DNA of 24,291 nucleotides from Chara braunii (taxonomy: Eukaryota; Streptophyta; Charophyceae; Charales; Characeae): contig BFEA01000182.1 of NCBI GenBank assembly GCA_003427395.1, positions 1,070,376 to 1,094,666 of the forward strand, given 5' to 3'. The position numbers and the translations under genes were made by a program. Below are positions 1 through 8,567 of this stretch, in pieces. Every line of letters begins with the position of its first letter. Position 1 is the stretch's first letter. Under the pieces are notes generated by a model. That model was not told the origin of the DNA, did no database searches, and saw only the letters and a list, made by a program, of their open reading frames with translations.

Positions 1-130
1 TTTTTTTTTTTTTTTCTGTTTTTTTTTTTTGTTCCGCAATAGAAAACAATAATGCCCCCCCAAAAAATATGGCCGTGTAGGGTTTTTTTAGCCCTACACG
101 CCCATATTTTTTTTTTTTTTTTCATGCATT
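1..130. repeat. Poly-T tract with long A/T-flanked hairpin
   Basis: The window opens with T-runs. Positions 62-82 and 92-113 then form an inverted repeat (left core ATATGGCCGTGTAGGG, right core CCCTACACGCCCATAT) with a single mismatch and a loop of about 9 bases made mostly of T. The stem is extended by the A-run on the left and the T-run on the right. It could be a fold-back element end or a transcript hairpin; no coding content is visible. Confidence 0.75.
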
Positions 131-164
131 AGAAAAAAAATTAAAAATCCTGCACCGAACTTGG

Positions 165-245
165 CTGGTCGGCCGAGGCCGAACCTGGCCGATTTGGCCG
201 TCGGCCGAGGCCGCGACCGATTTCCCCCCCCCCGGCCGTGGCCGA
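165..245. repeat. GC-rich GGCCGAGGCCG repeats
   Basis: Repeated variants of the near-palindrome CGGCCGAGGCCG are interspersed with CTGGCCGATTTGGCCG, ending in a C-run and another GGCCGTGGCCGAG. The tract is low-complexity and self-complementary. No function can be assigned. Confidence 0.6.
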
Positions 246-256
246 GCGTGCAACAT

Positions 257-575
257 AGGTTTCGGTTACCCCCATCCAACCATTTGGATGGAGGTACCTG
301 AAACCCCTTTCAGAAGCTTCAGCCACTTCAGGTCATTTTAGGAATTTCAGGTAGGGACCTGAAACCGCTGAAGTGGTTGAAGCTTCTGAAAGGGGTTTCA
401 GGTACCCTCATCCAACCATTTGGATGGGGGTACTTGAAACCCCTTTCAGAAGGCTCAACCACTTTAGGTCATTTCAGGAATTTCAAGTGGGGACCTGAAA
501 CTGCTGAAGTGGTTGAAGCTTCTGAAAGGGGTGTCGGGTACCCCCATCCAACCATTTGGTGGAGACCTGAAGCAG
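257..575. repeat. 136-bp tandem array of nested inverted repeats
   Basis: The motif TACCC(C/T)CATCCAACCATTTGG starts at 267, 403 and 539, an exact period of 136 bp. Each period has two folds. One is a short hairpin (CCATCC, loop aaccattt, GGATGG). The other is a long hairpin: in copy 1, 293-331 pairs with 368-406 over 39 bases with one mismatch, and in copy 2, 429-467 pairs with 504-542 more loosely. The third copy decays after the short hairpin. The array is therefore tandem and palindromic at once, as in some fold-back elements. Confidence 0.85.
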
Positions 576-589
576 CTGAAAGTGGCCTG

Positions 590-1407
590 TAAATAGTGTG
601 TGTTGTTAACCATCTCTCGTATTATATGTGTCCTACTTGGGACTTGTGGTCCGTATGAATGGAGAATCGAGCGTCCTGCCATTTCGGAAGGAAAGAGTGG
701 GTCTGCACCGACTGGTGCGGGTTGCGAAACGTTGTTTTCTTCTGGTAGGCCGCCAGACTTTTATGTGCAAGGTCATGCCACCGGACTGTCAGGCAAGAGT
801 TGGTCCCGTCGGATGATTAGTAGCATTCCCTCCTGGGCGGGCCGAGCATCGCTCGTGACCTTACCCAGGCGGGGTGCGAAACGTCTCCTCAGGCGGGGCG
901 GCTGCTTGCCGGCAGACGGCAGGGGGACCGCTGCATGTGGGGCCCGGAGGTAGCTCCGAAGGCGATTAGTAGCCTCTCGCGATACAGCATGGTAAAGACA
1001 GATTCTTAACGGACCGATGAATGTGAATGCCCGGACGACTGATTTCTGTCCCCACCGAGTACGCGGGGTAATTCCCGGTGCCAACGGGGGTGCACAAGAG
1101 CGGTAATACGAGATGGGGTATTCTCGGCAAGAAGGTGAGGGTGTCCCCCCACTGGAGTTTGGGTACCGCGCTCGCGACGGTTGAGCTGTGCTTGAGGTAC
1201 GGGATAAAACTCTGCCGATAGTAATAGTGGAGAGACCACTTTTGGGAAAAAAACCGGTGAGGAGATGACCGGCCTGTGTGCGAGGATTGCCTGATTTTTT
1301 TTCTTCTTTCGTGCCTTTCTCTGTAAAGTTGCTTGGGATTGTTGGGAAGGAACCGAGCCTTCTAAGTCTATTGTCGCCCCTATCTAAGTCCGCACGAGTG
1401 AGAGAAG
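590..1407. other. Non-coding, GC-rich leader or old LTR-like stretch
   Basis: No convincing reading frame is present on either strand. A degenerate duplication of about 150 bp is visible: GTTGCGAAACG near 719 recurs as GGTGCGAAACG near 874, and GATTAGTAGC near 815 recurs near 963. The stretch ends with a pyrimidine tract (about 1290-1325) before the first coding module. It could be an eroded LTR or untranslated leader, but no tRNA primer-binding site or matching downstream LTR was recognised. Confidence 0.4.
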
Positions 1408-2454
1408 ATGAAAAAGAGCAATAAGAGTCGGAAGGAAAGGAACCAAGAGAAGGAATGTCGATGGATGGTGACCAACTTTGGGTGCGACAGAGCGACGGTA
1501 CTTGGGAAATGGGCAAAGGGAAAATTTAGGGAGACCTTGATGAGGGGTCTAAAACAATTCTCATCTAGGACTGCGGCTAACCTTACCGAGAGCCGATTGG
1601 TGCTCTCTTTGAAAAAGCAGGACTCGACAACTAGGGAGGAAATGGCATGGTGGTTGTCCTCGCCAACCTACTCTGGCCGCCCAGAAATGCCGGTGGACGT
1701 AAGGGGTAGGGTGTCGGTCGTGATGCTGGAAGAAGGGACTTGGACGGACCTGGAGCCGGCATATCAAACCGTGATGCTGGTTGAAAGTGATGTCTTCCTA
1801 TGGATCGAAACAATGTGGACCAAGGTTAGTTTGACAAGGTTAGCACCAAGCCTGCTAGACTTAGAGTTTCGGGGGACCGTGGAGACTCGGGGGTGGGTCT
1901 ACTTGTCTAAGGAAAAGGAAAACGCCATGATTATAGATCTTGTCTTAGGATTACTCCCGTACAGGTTGTTCAAGGAGGCTGAGCGAGAAATGGTGTGGGC
2001 CGCGTGCCAGCGGGTGAAAATGGTGACGAAGGCGATTGATGTACGGGTGAAACTTTGGGATAGAGGGAATTGACGAAAACCGTTTAGGACCTTGAGGTGT
2101 GTCATGCCGCCCTTCATGGTGGACGCCGTCTTCGGAACTCGGAGCAGGCTGGTGCGGATATGCAGATCCATGGCAAGCCTGGGGCTGTACCAAGGGGCCC
2201 GACAATACTTCTTTCGTTTGTCTGTCGAGAAGGTGCCGTTCGAAGGGAATTGGGCGAAGGAACTAGCCATGATGCTAAACCATCTTAGTACGGACGGCCT
2301 GTTCGTCCCGAGCAACGTGCATTGGAGGATAGTGTATACGAATGTTGCGATAGGGGAGATGTTTCTGGAAGGGATATATGACTTGTGGTATGAGGAGGAT
2401 GAAGACGACTCGGATGAGGAAGAGGGGGTAGAGATTGAGGATTGGGATTTCTAA
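1408..2454 (+). pseudogene. Module A: unknown protein, one in-frame TGA
   Basis: I do not recognise the family. From ATG 1408 one frame runs to TAA 2452-2454, interrupted only by TGA at 2071-2073. The N-terminal ~80 residues are basic (KKSNKSRKERNQEKE). The homologous core starts around VMLVESDVFLW, passes GWVYLSKEK, and continues after the stop with PPFMVDAVFG, VPFEGNW and GEMFLEGIYDLWYEED, ending in an acidic tail (DEDDSDEEEG). Modules B, C and D downstream share these blocks in the same order. A is the longest copy and has the fewest breaks, so it is closest to the ancestral form. After the TGA the reading continues RKPFR, matching KEFR in B and REFR in D. It may be a captured host gene inside a retroelement, or a retroelement accessory ORF. 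The coding nature is well supported by its paralogues; the function is unknown. Confidence 0.7.
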
Positions 2455-2553
2455 AAGAGAGGGCTCGAGGTTGTATGGCATGGGTGGATTGGGGTTGTGC
2501 AGGGGATCAAGGATGGCAAGGAGACTACAACTAAGAGACTGCACGTTTAAAGG

Positions 2554-3266
2554 ATGGGAGCCGAGACGAGTCGAAGGGGGGGTAGAGATGTCCATCCAGC
2601 GGATAATGAGTGGAGAGGGACCACGTTTGACTGGGCTGGATTTAAGATTGTGCTGGAATTGTCGTACCTATGGGTAGAACAGGTCTGGAATCCGCTAAGA
2701 GAAGAGGAAGGATGGGAGGAGATTGCGGAAGGAAAGGTGGAATCAGTCGAGGCGGTCATGCTATCGGAGCAGGGGTGACATTTGTTCTGCACAATGCTCG
2801 CGCCAGGGCAGAATCCGATGTGGCTTCTGGGGATGCGGAGGCAAGGACTCGAAAGGCAGGCGAGAGGTTTGCCAACAAAGGATGAGATGTGGTCTGCAGT
2901 AGGGTCGTGATGGGGGGATGGAAGGAGTTTAGACCTCCCTGCCTACGAACTAAGATTTGGGTACCCGAGTTCGTGGCAGGCTGGTTTGGGGGTTTTGATC
3001 ACGTCGCAGAGGTGGCCAACACTATGGGGCGGGTACACGTGAATTGCGCATGGCTGACGGAAGAATTTTATAAAACATCGTTGAAATTTGGGTCCTTTCA
3101 CGGCGACAGAGCCTGGGAGGTCCTCATCATTTTGGACATAGACATGAACGATCGGCTGATAGTGGCCCCAGAGATCAGGGACGCCATAATCCGCCGAGAG
3201 GTAGCAGCGACACCTTGCTATGTGGATAATGTGTTTAAATTATTCGAAGCATTATGGTTCGACTAG
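2554..3266 (+). pseudogene. Module B: second copy, stops plus a frameshift
   Basis: This is a paralogue of module A. The first half is in frame 1 (2554 on): the FKIVLELSYLWVEQVW block aligns with VMLVESDVFLWIETMW in A, followed by VMLSEQG and TGA at 2776-2778, then the matching HLFCTMLAPGQNP block. The frame then shifts between about 2890 and 2912, near a run of six G and a TGA at 2908. The second half reads on in frame 0 as GGWKEFRPP, VPEFVAGWFGGF, FGSFHGDRAWEVL and IIRREVAATPCYVDNVFKLFE, ending at TAG 3264-3266. B keeps an intact TGG (Trp) exactly where A and D carry a TGA. It lacks the acidic C-terminal tail of A. The shift and stops make it a pseudogene as written. Confidence 0.65.
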
Positions 3267-3626
3267 GAGCGGGAAAAACCCGAGCTAGCAGGGTAAGACA
3301 AGGGGTAAAGGGAGAAAAGAAGAAGGAATGGGAAAACTTAGCGGGTGACATAGACAGGGGAACATGTATTTTTGTGCAAACCAACCAGGGATAGAAGTAC
3401 TAAGGTAGGGATTGGGGTGTCCGGCTATTGTAGGGATCGCTATGGCACCGTGGGATAAAGATCAAAGGCGGGTAGCGGACGTGTAATGGCACGAACGAGG
3501 ACGTTCCTTGAGGATCGCCCGCTGGGAATTGAGCCGTCGAGGGAAGTGGCTGGTGGTGCGGAAATCAACCTACCTACCGCAAATGAGATCCGGCAGCCAG
3601 TGATGGATTGAGTCCGGGTCGAGCTT
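3267..3626 (+). other. Spacer between modules B and C
   Basis: This is purine-rich sequence with no sustained frame. Just before module C, frame 0 has a TGA at 3609-3611 followed by residues VRVELM leading into the homologous region, so the true 5' part of C may be decayed within this stretch. Confidence 0.5.
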
Positions 3627-4259
3627 ATGAAAAATATGGTTTACCTGGTGACAAGGGTTGAGTGGCGGGCAGATGAGAATGGCGAATGGAATCCGGACCC
3701 CGGGGGACATGTGCGCGTAGAGGGGTGGTTGTATGTGTCGGAGGATGGATGACGCACGCTCGGAGTCCTACTAGCATCAGGGGAAGATCCGGTAAGCATG
3801 TTCGAGGGAGCATGGAAGCTAGTGTGGAAGGCAGGAGTCGAGTTCGCTGACCCGGAGTCCGACGATGTAACAACAAACCTTAGGGTGACTATGGCTGGGA
3901 GTTTCAATCTGCCTAGCGAAAACGTCCGAATGAGGTTGCCGCCCTTCTTGCTAGAAAGGCTGGGCGGGGTGGAGCTTGTCAGGCGGGCAGTGGCCGACCT
4001 CTCCAACCTGACGTTTGAGGAAGCAATGGTCCACCGGGTATATTACTGGGCCTTCCTATAAATGAGACCATTCAGCGGTGAACAGAGGTATGAGGTACTG
4101 CGAACCTTGCACGCCGTATTTACCACCAGGCCTAGAGTTCCGGTTGTTCGCGATGAAGTCCTATGGGGCGTCGTCCGAAGGGAAATAAACCGGGGGTTGA
4201 GTTACGTAGACGATCTGTACCGCTTGTACGAGTTGTCAGAAGTGGAGGCGGGTCAATAA
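3627..4259 (+). pseudogene. Module C: third copy, two in-frame stops
   Basis: A single frame runs from ATG 3627 to TAA 4257-4259 with only two interruptions, TGA 3750-3752 and TAA 4059-4061. The blocks match A, B and D in order: MVYLVTRVEW, GWLYVSEDG followed by the TGA, RTLGVLLASGEDP, RLPPFLLERLGGVELV, then (after the TAA) MRPFSGEQRYEVL and VVRREINRGLSYVDDLYRLYE. The MRPFSGEQ block corresponds to VPFEGNW in A and GPFWGNQ in D, so the TAA is a single replaced codon inside an otherwise continuous protein. No indel is needed to align it with A. It has the same unknown function as the other copies and a shorter tail. Confidence 0.7.
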
Positions 4260-4463
4260 AGGAGGAAGGAAAGAGAACAGGAATAAGGAAGAAAAGGGAA
4301 TCGCCCAGGTGATGGCCGAAGGAATGAATGAGAATAAGCAAAACTCGCTTGCTGTTTAAACTGTGCAGGGAACCGCTAACTAGCAATGGCAATGAGGCAC
4401 GCCCGGATGTTGCGACGACCCACACACCCTTGACCGCCCACGGAAAGCGGGGATGGATGTGAA

Positions 4464-5171
4464 GTGTCACTTCTAGCAAGCTACTTGGTTCGAGGGATTG
4501 ACAAGGAATGGAGAGCTGTGACCTTGGGAAGGGACCAGACCTTCATGATGGTAGAGTGTTTATGGAGAGGTATGAGGTTCGACAAGGGGCCAGGGGACGA
4601 TCTATATGTTGAATTGAGGGTGACAAAGACCGTATACCTACCGGACATTGGGTGACACATGCTAGGAACTGAGATGGCACTAGGACATGGGTTGATGCCA
4701 ATATTCCGAAGGGCTGCCAGGATAGCGAACCGGATAGGCCAGGAGATTCGAGGAAGAAGGAATGTAGGACTGAAAACTCGAATGGAGGTAGGAGGATGAC
4801 GAGAGTTTAGGGCTCCGATGACAGGATTGCGGTGCCGAGTACCCCATTTTATGGTGGACCTAGTATTCGGCAGCCTCTCGAGGGCAAGAGACTTGGTGGA
4901 CTCGACCTTAGTCTGGATCCACCACTTCCAGCCACAGACGACGGGAATGTTTTACGATGTGTCAGTTAGGCATGGGCCGTTTTGGGGAAATCAGGACCGT
5001 GTACTACTCGAACTCATCGAAATCTTGATATTCGGGTTACCACGCCTGGCGTTTGAGGAGTATGAGCCACTAATTATCAGAGAGATAGAAATGGGAGAAA
5101 ACTACCTTACGGGGGTGGCTAACGTGTTCGAAGAGCCTGACGAACAGGACAGGCATGAGGGACCGGCGTGA
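4464..5171 (+). pseudogene. Module D: fourth copy, two in-frame TGA
   Basis: One frame from about 4464 (a GTG codon; the real start is unknown) to TGA 5169-5171 carries two internal TGA codons, 4653-4655 and 4797-4799. The blocks are TFMMVECLW, VYLPDIG before the first TGA, HMLGTEMALG after it, REFRAP after the second, then VPHFMVDLVFG, HGPFWGNQDRVLLEL, and IIREIEMGENYLTGVANVFEE with an acidic tail. PHFMVDLVFG against PPFMVDAVFG in module A is the strongest pairwise match in the array. The first TGA aligns with those in B and C; the second aligns with the TGA in A and the Trp codon in B. D lies about 460 bp upstream of the Gag-like ORF on the same strand. Confidence 0.7.
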
Positions 5172-5595
5172 GAAAGTACAGGGAAAAGGCAGCGAAAGAA
5201 AAAGCTGGAAATTAAAACGAGGGATTAAGCAATAACGGAAGGTAGTGGTCGGAGTCCTATTCTACCTGAGAACACGGCAGGAAGGGACCGGGAAGGCCAC
5301 CACCGCTAAGGGCGTTGAGGGTATCCGGGAGTCGGGAAGGCAAAAAGAGCCATCTTCGAGTAGAGAGTCGCCAACCCGGAATACCGCCTTAAAATCGAGG
5401 CACGACACTGATAAAACGCCGAACCCCGGCAGCAAGCCTTCCGACAGAGGAGAGGAAAGCTGCGTCCTGCTGAATAAGAAAACGACAGATAAGCCGTCAC
5501 GACTGAGATGAGACGGGAAAATATGGAAACAACAAAGATAAGGACCTTAGGACCTGGGAACTAGGGAAGCTGTGAACGACTGACCGTTTCGCAAA
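5172..5595 (+). other. Spacer with a short charged ORF
   Basis: The stretch is purine-rich. One open frame (5245-5511, GTG start) would encode about 88 residues rich in Lys, Arg, Ser and Glu, with no recognisable domain and no counterpart in the other modules. I regard it as probably non-genic or as an eroded tail of module D. Confidence 0.35.
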
Positions 5596-5617
5596 TTTTT
5601 TTTTTTCCCATGTGCAG
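5596..5617 (+). promoter_or_regulatory. Possible 3' splice acceptor before the Gag ORF
   Basis: An 11-base T-run followed by CCCATGTGCAG lies 12 bases upstream of the ATG at 5630. A polypyrimidine tract ending in CAG fits a spliceosomal 3' splice site. If used, the Gag-like ORF would be read from a spliced transcript whose upstream exon lies somewhere in 600-5500. This is inference; no donor site was assigned. Confidence 0.4.
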
Positions 5618-5629
5618 GGTTAGGAAAAG

Positions 5630-7723
5630 ATGGCGTCGGAAGCAGAGGCTGGGAACCCGCGGAGCAAGGGAAGTCAGGGTATAGAGAGGGGCGTGGAATG
5701 GAACGAAAGGGACCGAGAATCAACAAATCAGGAAGGGACCAAGGAAGAAGGGAAGGATCTCTCAACGGGGGAAAGTTCGGGAAATGCTAGGGGAAGTAAA
5801 CGAGGATTTCAGGAGAATAACGAAGAACGGGATAAGGAAAGGACAAGTCCGCGAAACTCAGATGGGATCATAGCCAAGAAAGCGAAAGTCTCGGATGCCC
5901 GGCGTAAGCTGGCAGAAATAGAAAAGCGAACCACAGAGTATAAGGCGATACTTATTGAAGAGATGATGGCTGGGAACAGGAGGGACCTTCCGGGAGAGGA
6001 GCTACAAGAGGAGCGCATGACTAGCCATGGCGAAATCAGGCACGGAGGGAAGGATAGTAGCCATAGGGGGACGCTTAGCAATAAAGGGAAGGAAAAGGGG
6101 GACTCCCCGACTGTAGAAGCAAAAAAAGCTACAAACCCACCTGCCATAAACAGTGGTGCTAGCCGCTTGCCTGCCGCGCCAAAAATAATGAAGGGGTGCG
6201 ACAGACTTTGGGGTCTCAGGGAAAGGGTACTAGGATGGTTTGATCCGGAGGGAACAATAACAACCGGAGAAAAGCGGAAGGATAACAAGGAAGGAGAAGA
6301 GACTAGTACGGCTGGTGAAACAGGTAGTTCCGAGGGCGGCCTCAAGAAAATAGTATCCAATCTCACCCGGGCGTTGAACAAAAATCAGGGCTGCCTCGCA
6401 GATGCCAAGAAGAAGCTCACCTTCGATGGGGCGAACATCACCGAATTCCTGATAGACTACGAGAACCTAGCAGCCATGTTGAAATGGAGCGAGGAAGAAA
6501 AGATAAACCACTTAGGGCAACATGTGTCACTAAGCTTAGGAAGAGACATTATGGTCATTGTCGACGCCATTGGATCTTGGAAAGAGACCCAAAATGAGAT
6601 GATAAGGAAGTATATGTCGGCCTATTAACAGACCATCAAGTTTGAGTACACGAGGGATGTAGACTTCAGTACGGTAACAGACCTCGCAGAGAAGACGGTG
6701 GTAACCGAGACGTTAACCTTGCTTAAGGAGGGTGAGGTCATAGACTTGACCGGAAAGATGGGAGACAAGATGAAGAAGGGAATAGAAAGTCTGCACGAAC
6801 GGGTGCACAGAGTCGATAATAAGATAGAAAGAGTGTCGAATGCACTATTGGTAATTCAGGCGCAAGTTTCCCGCCCCGCCCTCCTTCCCCAAGAGACCGT
6901 AGTTCCGGCAATAGTAGCCAACCGAGGATATGGTAGGAAAAATCCGGCCAATGAGCAGTGCCGATATTGCACGATGATCAGTCACTTTGTGTGGACCTGC
7001 CCAAGATTCAACCACGATATTATGCGACAGAGATGCAGCAGGTCCCTTAAAGGCGAAATTTTCGGACCCCGGGGGGAGCGAATAAACTGAAATTCGCCAG
7101 GTGGGATGCGGCGTCCCGTCATCATCCTCAACAACTTGGATTTAGCCGTCGTAGAAGCCGAGCCAGTAACCGACATTGGTTGGGATCAGCCGCGGGGTCG
7201 CGGACCACAAGTCAATTTCATCATAGAGAGTAATGGGCAGGATAGGGTGAACATCACCACCCGACGGGCAGGGGAAGAAAATAAACTTATTCGAGATATA
7301 GTAATGGAGGAGGTTGCGGGAACCAGCGCAAATCAAGGTGAACCTGAGACCGGGGAGCCGGAGAAAGTCAACGGGAAAACAAGGGAGGAAGAACCGACAG
7401 ACAAAGCCACGGCGGCAAAGAAGAAGTTCAGGTACCAAATCCCGATCTTGACCATGCCAGAAATCGACGATACCCTGAGCAAATTATTAGGTACCATGGT
7501 ATCCGTATTCTTTCAGACCATGCCGCAAGCAAGCCAGAGATTGCTTAAAGGACTCAGGCAATTGCTAACGCGCAGACGCGTAGAGGTAAACGAGGCGCCG
7601 GAACCGCAAGAACAGGAGACGAAGGAGGCCGAGGCACCGCAAGGGGTCGCCAACCTCCAGAGGATCCCGGGAAAATCTGGAAGATGCGAAGCTCACGGCG
7701 GACAATCTTGGGAGTTGGCCTAG
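5630..7723 (+). pseudogene. gag: Retrotransposon Gag-like ORF with CCHC zinc knuckle
   Basis: ATG 5630 opens a frame that continues to 7723 with two in-frame stops, TAA 6626-6628 and TGA 7088-7090. The N-terminal ~210 residues are hydrophilic and charged (Lys, Glu, Arg, Ser). A capsid-like block follows (LTFDGANITEFLIDYENLA, MLKWSEEEKINHLGQH), then a helix-rich segment with KMGDKMKKGIESLHERVHRV. A Cys-X2-Cys-X4-His-X4-Cys zinc knuckle lies at 6959-7000. This order is that of Ty3/gypsy Gag proteins, which package element RNA into particles. Beyond 7090 the frame is acidic and proline/glutamate-rich, with no Asp-Ser/Thr-Gly protease motif. At about 7670-7720 it overlaps a second frame encoding integrase sequence, which marks an internal deletion. 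It is dead as written because of the stops. Confidence 0.8.
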
Positions 7724-8285
7724 GTATCTTAAGCAGGCTGTCTTCTCAGAGAACATGACACCTAAGAGGATAACGGGATGTATCCCAACGGAACTTTGGT
7801 ACGGAAGAGAGATCGATTTTCCCGTAGAAGCCTTGATACCAACCTAAAACAGGTTAAATGACGATCCGCATATGACCACGGAATAATTAATTGAGGCAAG
7901 ATGTCAACAAGTTCTTAGGAACGAGGAGGTCATGAAAGACATGGCCAACTGAGTACTTGACAACAGAATGAGGGACAAAGCAATGTGGGACCAGGTTAAG
8001 AATGTCAGAAAGGAGCCACTTCAGGTGGGGGAGACAGTGTTGTTAAGGAACTCGGCACTAGAAAGTACTTGGTTTGGACAACTGGGGAGGAGGTTCAAAG
8101 GCCCCTACCGGGTCGCCAAGCGGGTGGGACTGAACACCTTCGAGCTGGAAATTTCTGATGGAATTGGATTTAAAGGACCCTTTTCAGGACAACGATTGGT
8201 CAAGTTTCTAAGTCGGGACCCAGTGAAACAATGGCTTCAGGAGGCTGAGGATAAGGAAACTCAGGGGCTACAAGCCAAGGACTGA
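7671..8285 (+). pseudogene. pol (3' fragment): Ty3/gypsy integrase C-terminus (GPY/F module)
   Basis: Frame 0 from about 7671 reads LTADNLGSWPRYLKQ, then the conserved linker TGCIPTELWYGREIDFPVEA, then after stops the block VGETVLLRN, a GPY/F motif (RRFKGPYRVAKRVG), FELEISDG, and ends at TGA 8283-8285. Integrases of Ty3/gypsy elements insert element DNA; this portion is the region after the catalytic core and includes the GPY/F module. In-frame stops are TAA 7845-7847, TAA 7884-7886 and TGA 7950-7952. No HHCC zinc finger, no DDE core, no reverse transcriptase and no RNase H are present anywhere upstream, so only the last ~200 residues of Pol survive. No chromodomain is evident after the GPY/F block. 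Confidence 0.85.
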
Positions 8286-8567
8286 CAACGGACTGTCATT
8301 TTTGGGGATGGGGCAATGGTTTGGACTGACTAAAGTTGGGAGGTGGGATGTTCTGGGACTTTGTGATAACGGGGTTTATAGAACAATGGGAAAGACTGTT
8401 GGGAGCATTGTATCATAGTTCTGGAAAAGATGGGATCATTACAAATGGGGCATTTGCATGGGAGGGGAATGTATAATAGTGGCCTGATGTGAAGGGAACT
8501 CGGAGCATTCTCCGGAAGGGGTATTGCCTACCGAACTGGGGGAACGTGTGTATGAGGGGCTTGGCGG
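8286..8567 (+). mobile_element. Polypurine tract and possible 3' LTR
   Basis: After the integrase stop, a purine-rich tract (8332-8348, ending GGGAGGTGGGA) is followed by TGTTCTGGGAC at 8349. Polypurine tract then TG is the expected layout at the start of a 3' LTR. A TATA-like TATAATAG lies near 8472. The right end is not defined, and no matching 5' LTR was found upstream, so it could be truncated or the 5' copy lost. A pyrimidine stretch ending in ACAG occurs just before 8588. Confidence 0.5.

Noticed and set aside
600-953. 117-residue + strand frame
   Set aside because: Starts without ATG, lies over a degenerate duplication, and has no motif.
773-1516. 247-residue open frame on the - strand
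   Set aside because: Ser/Pro/Arg-rich composition, no motif, overlaps non-coding repeats and module A; a product of strand composition.
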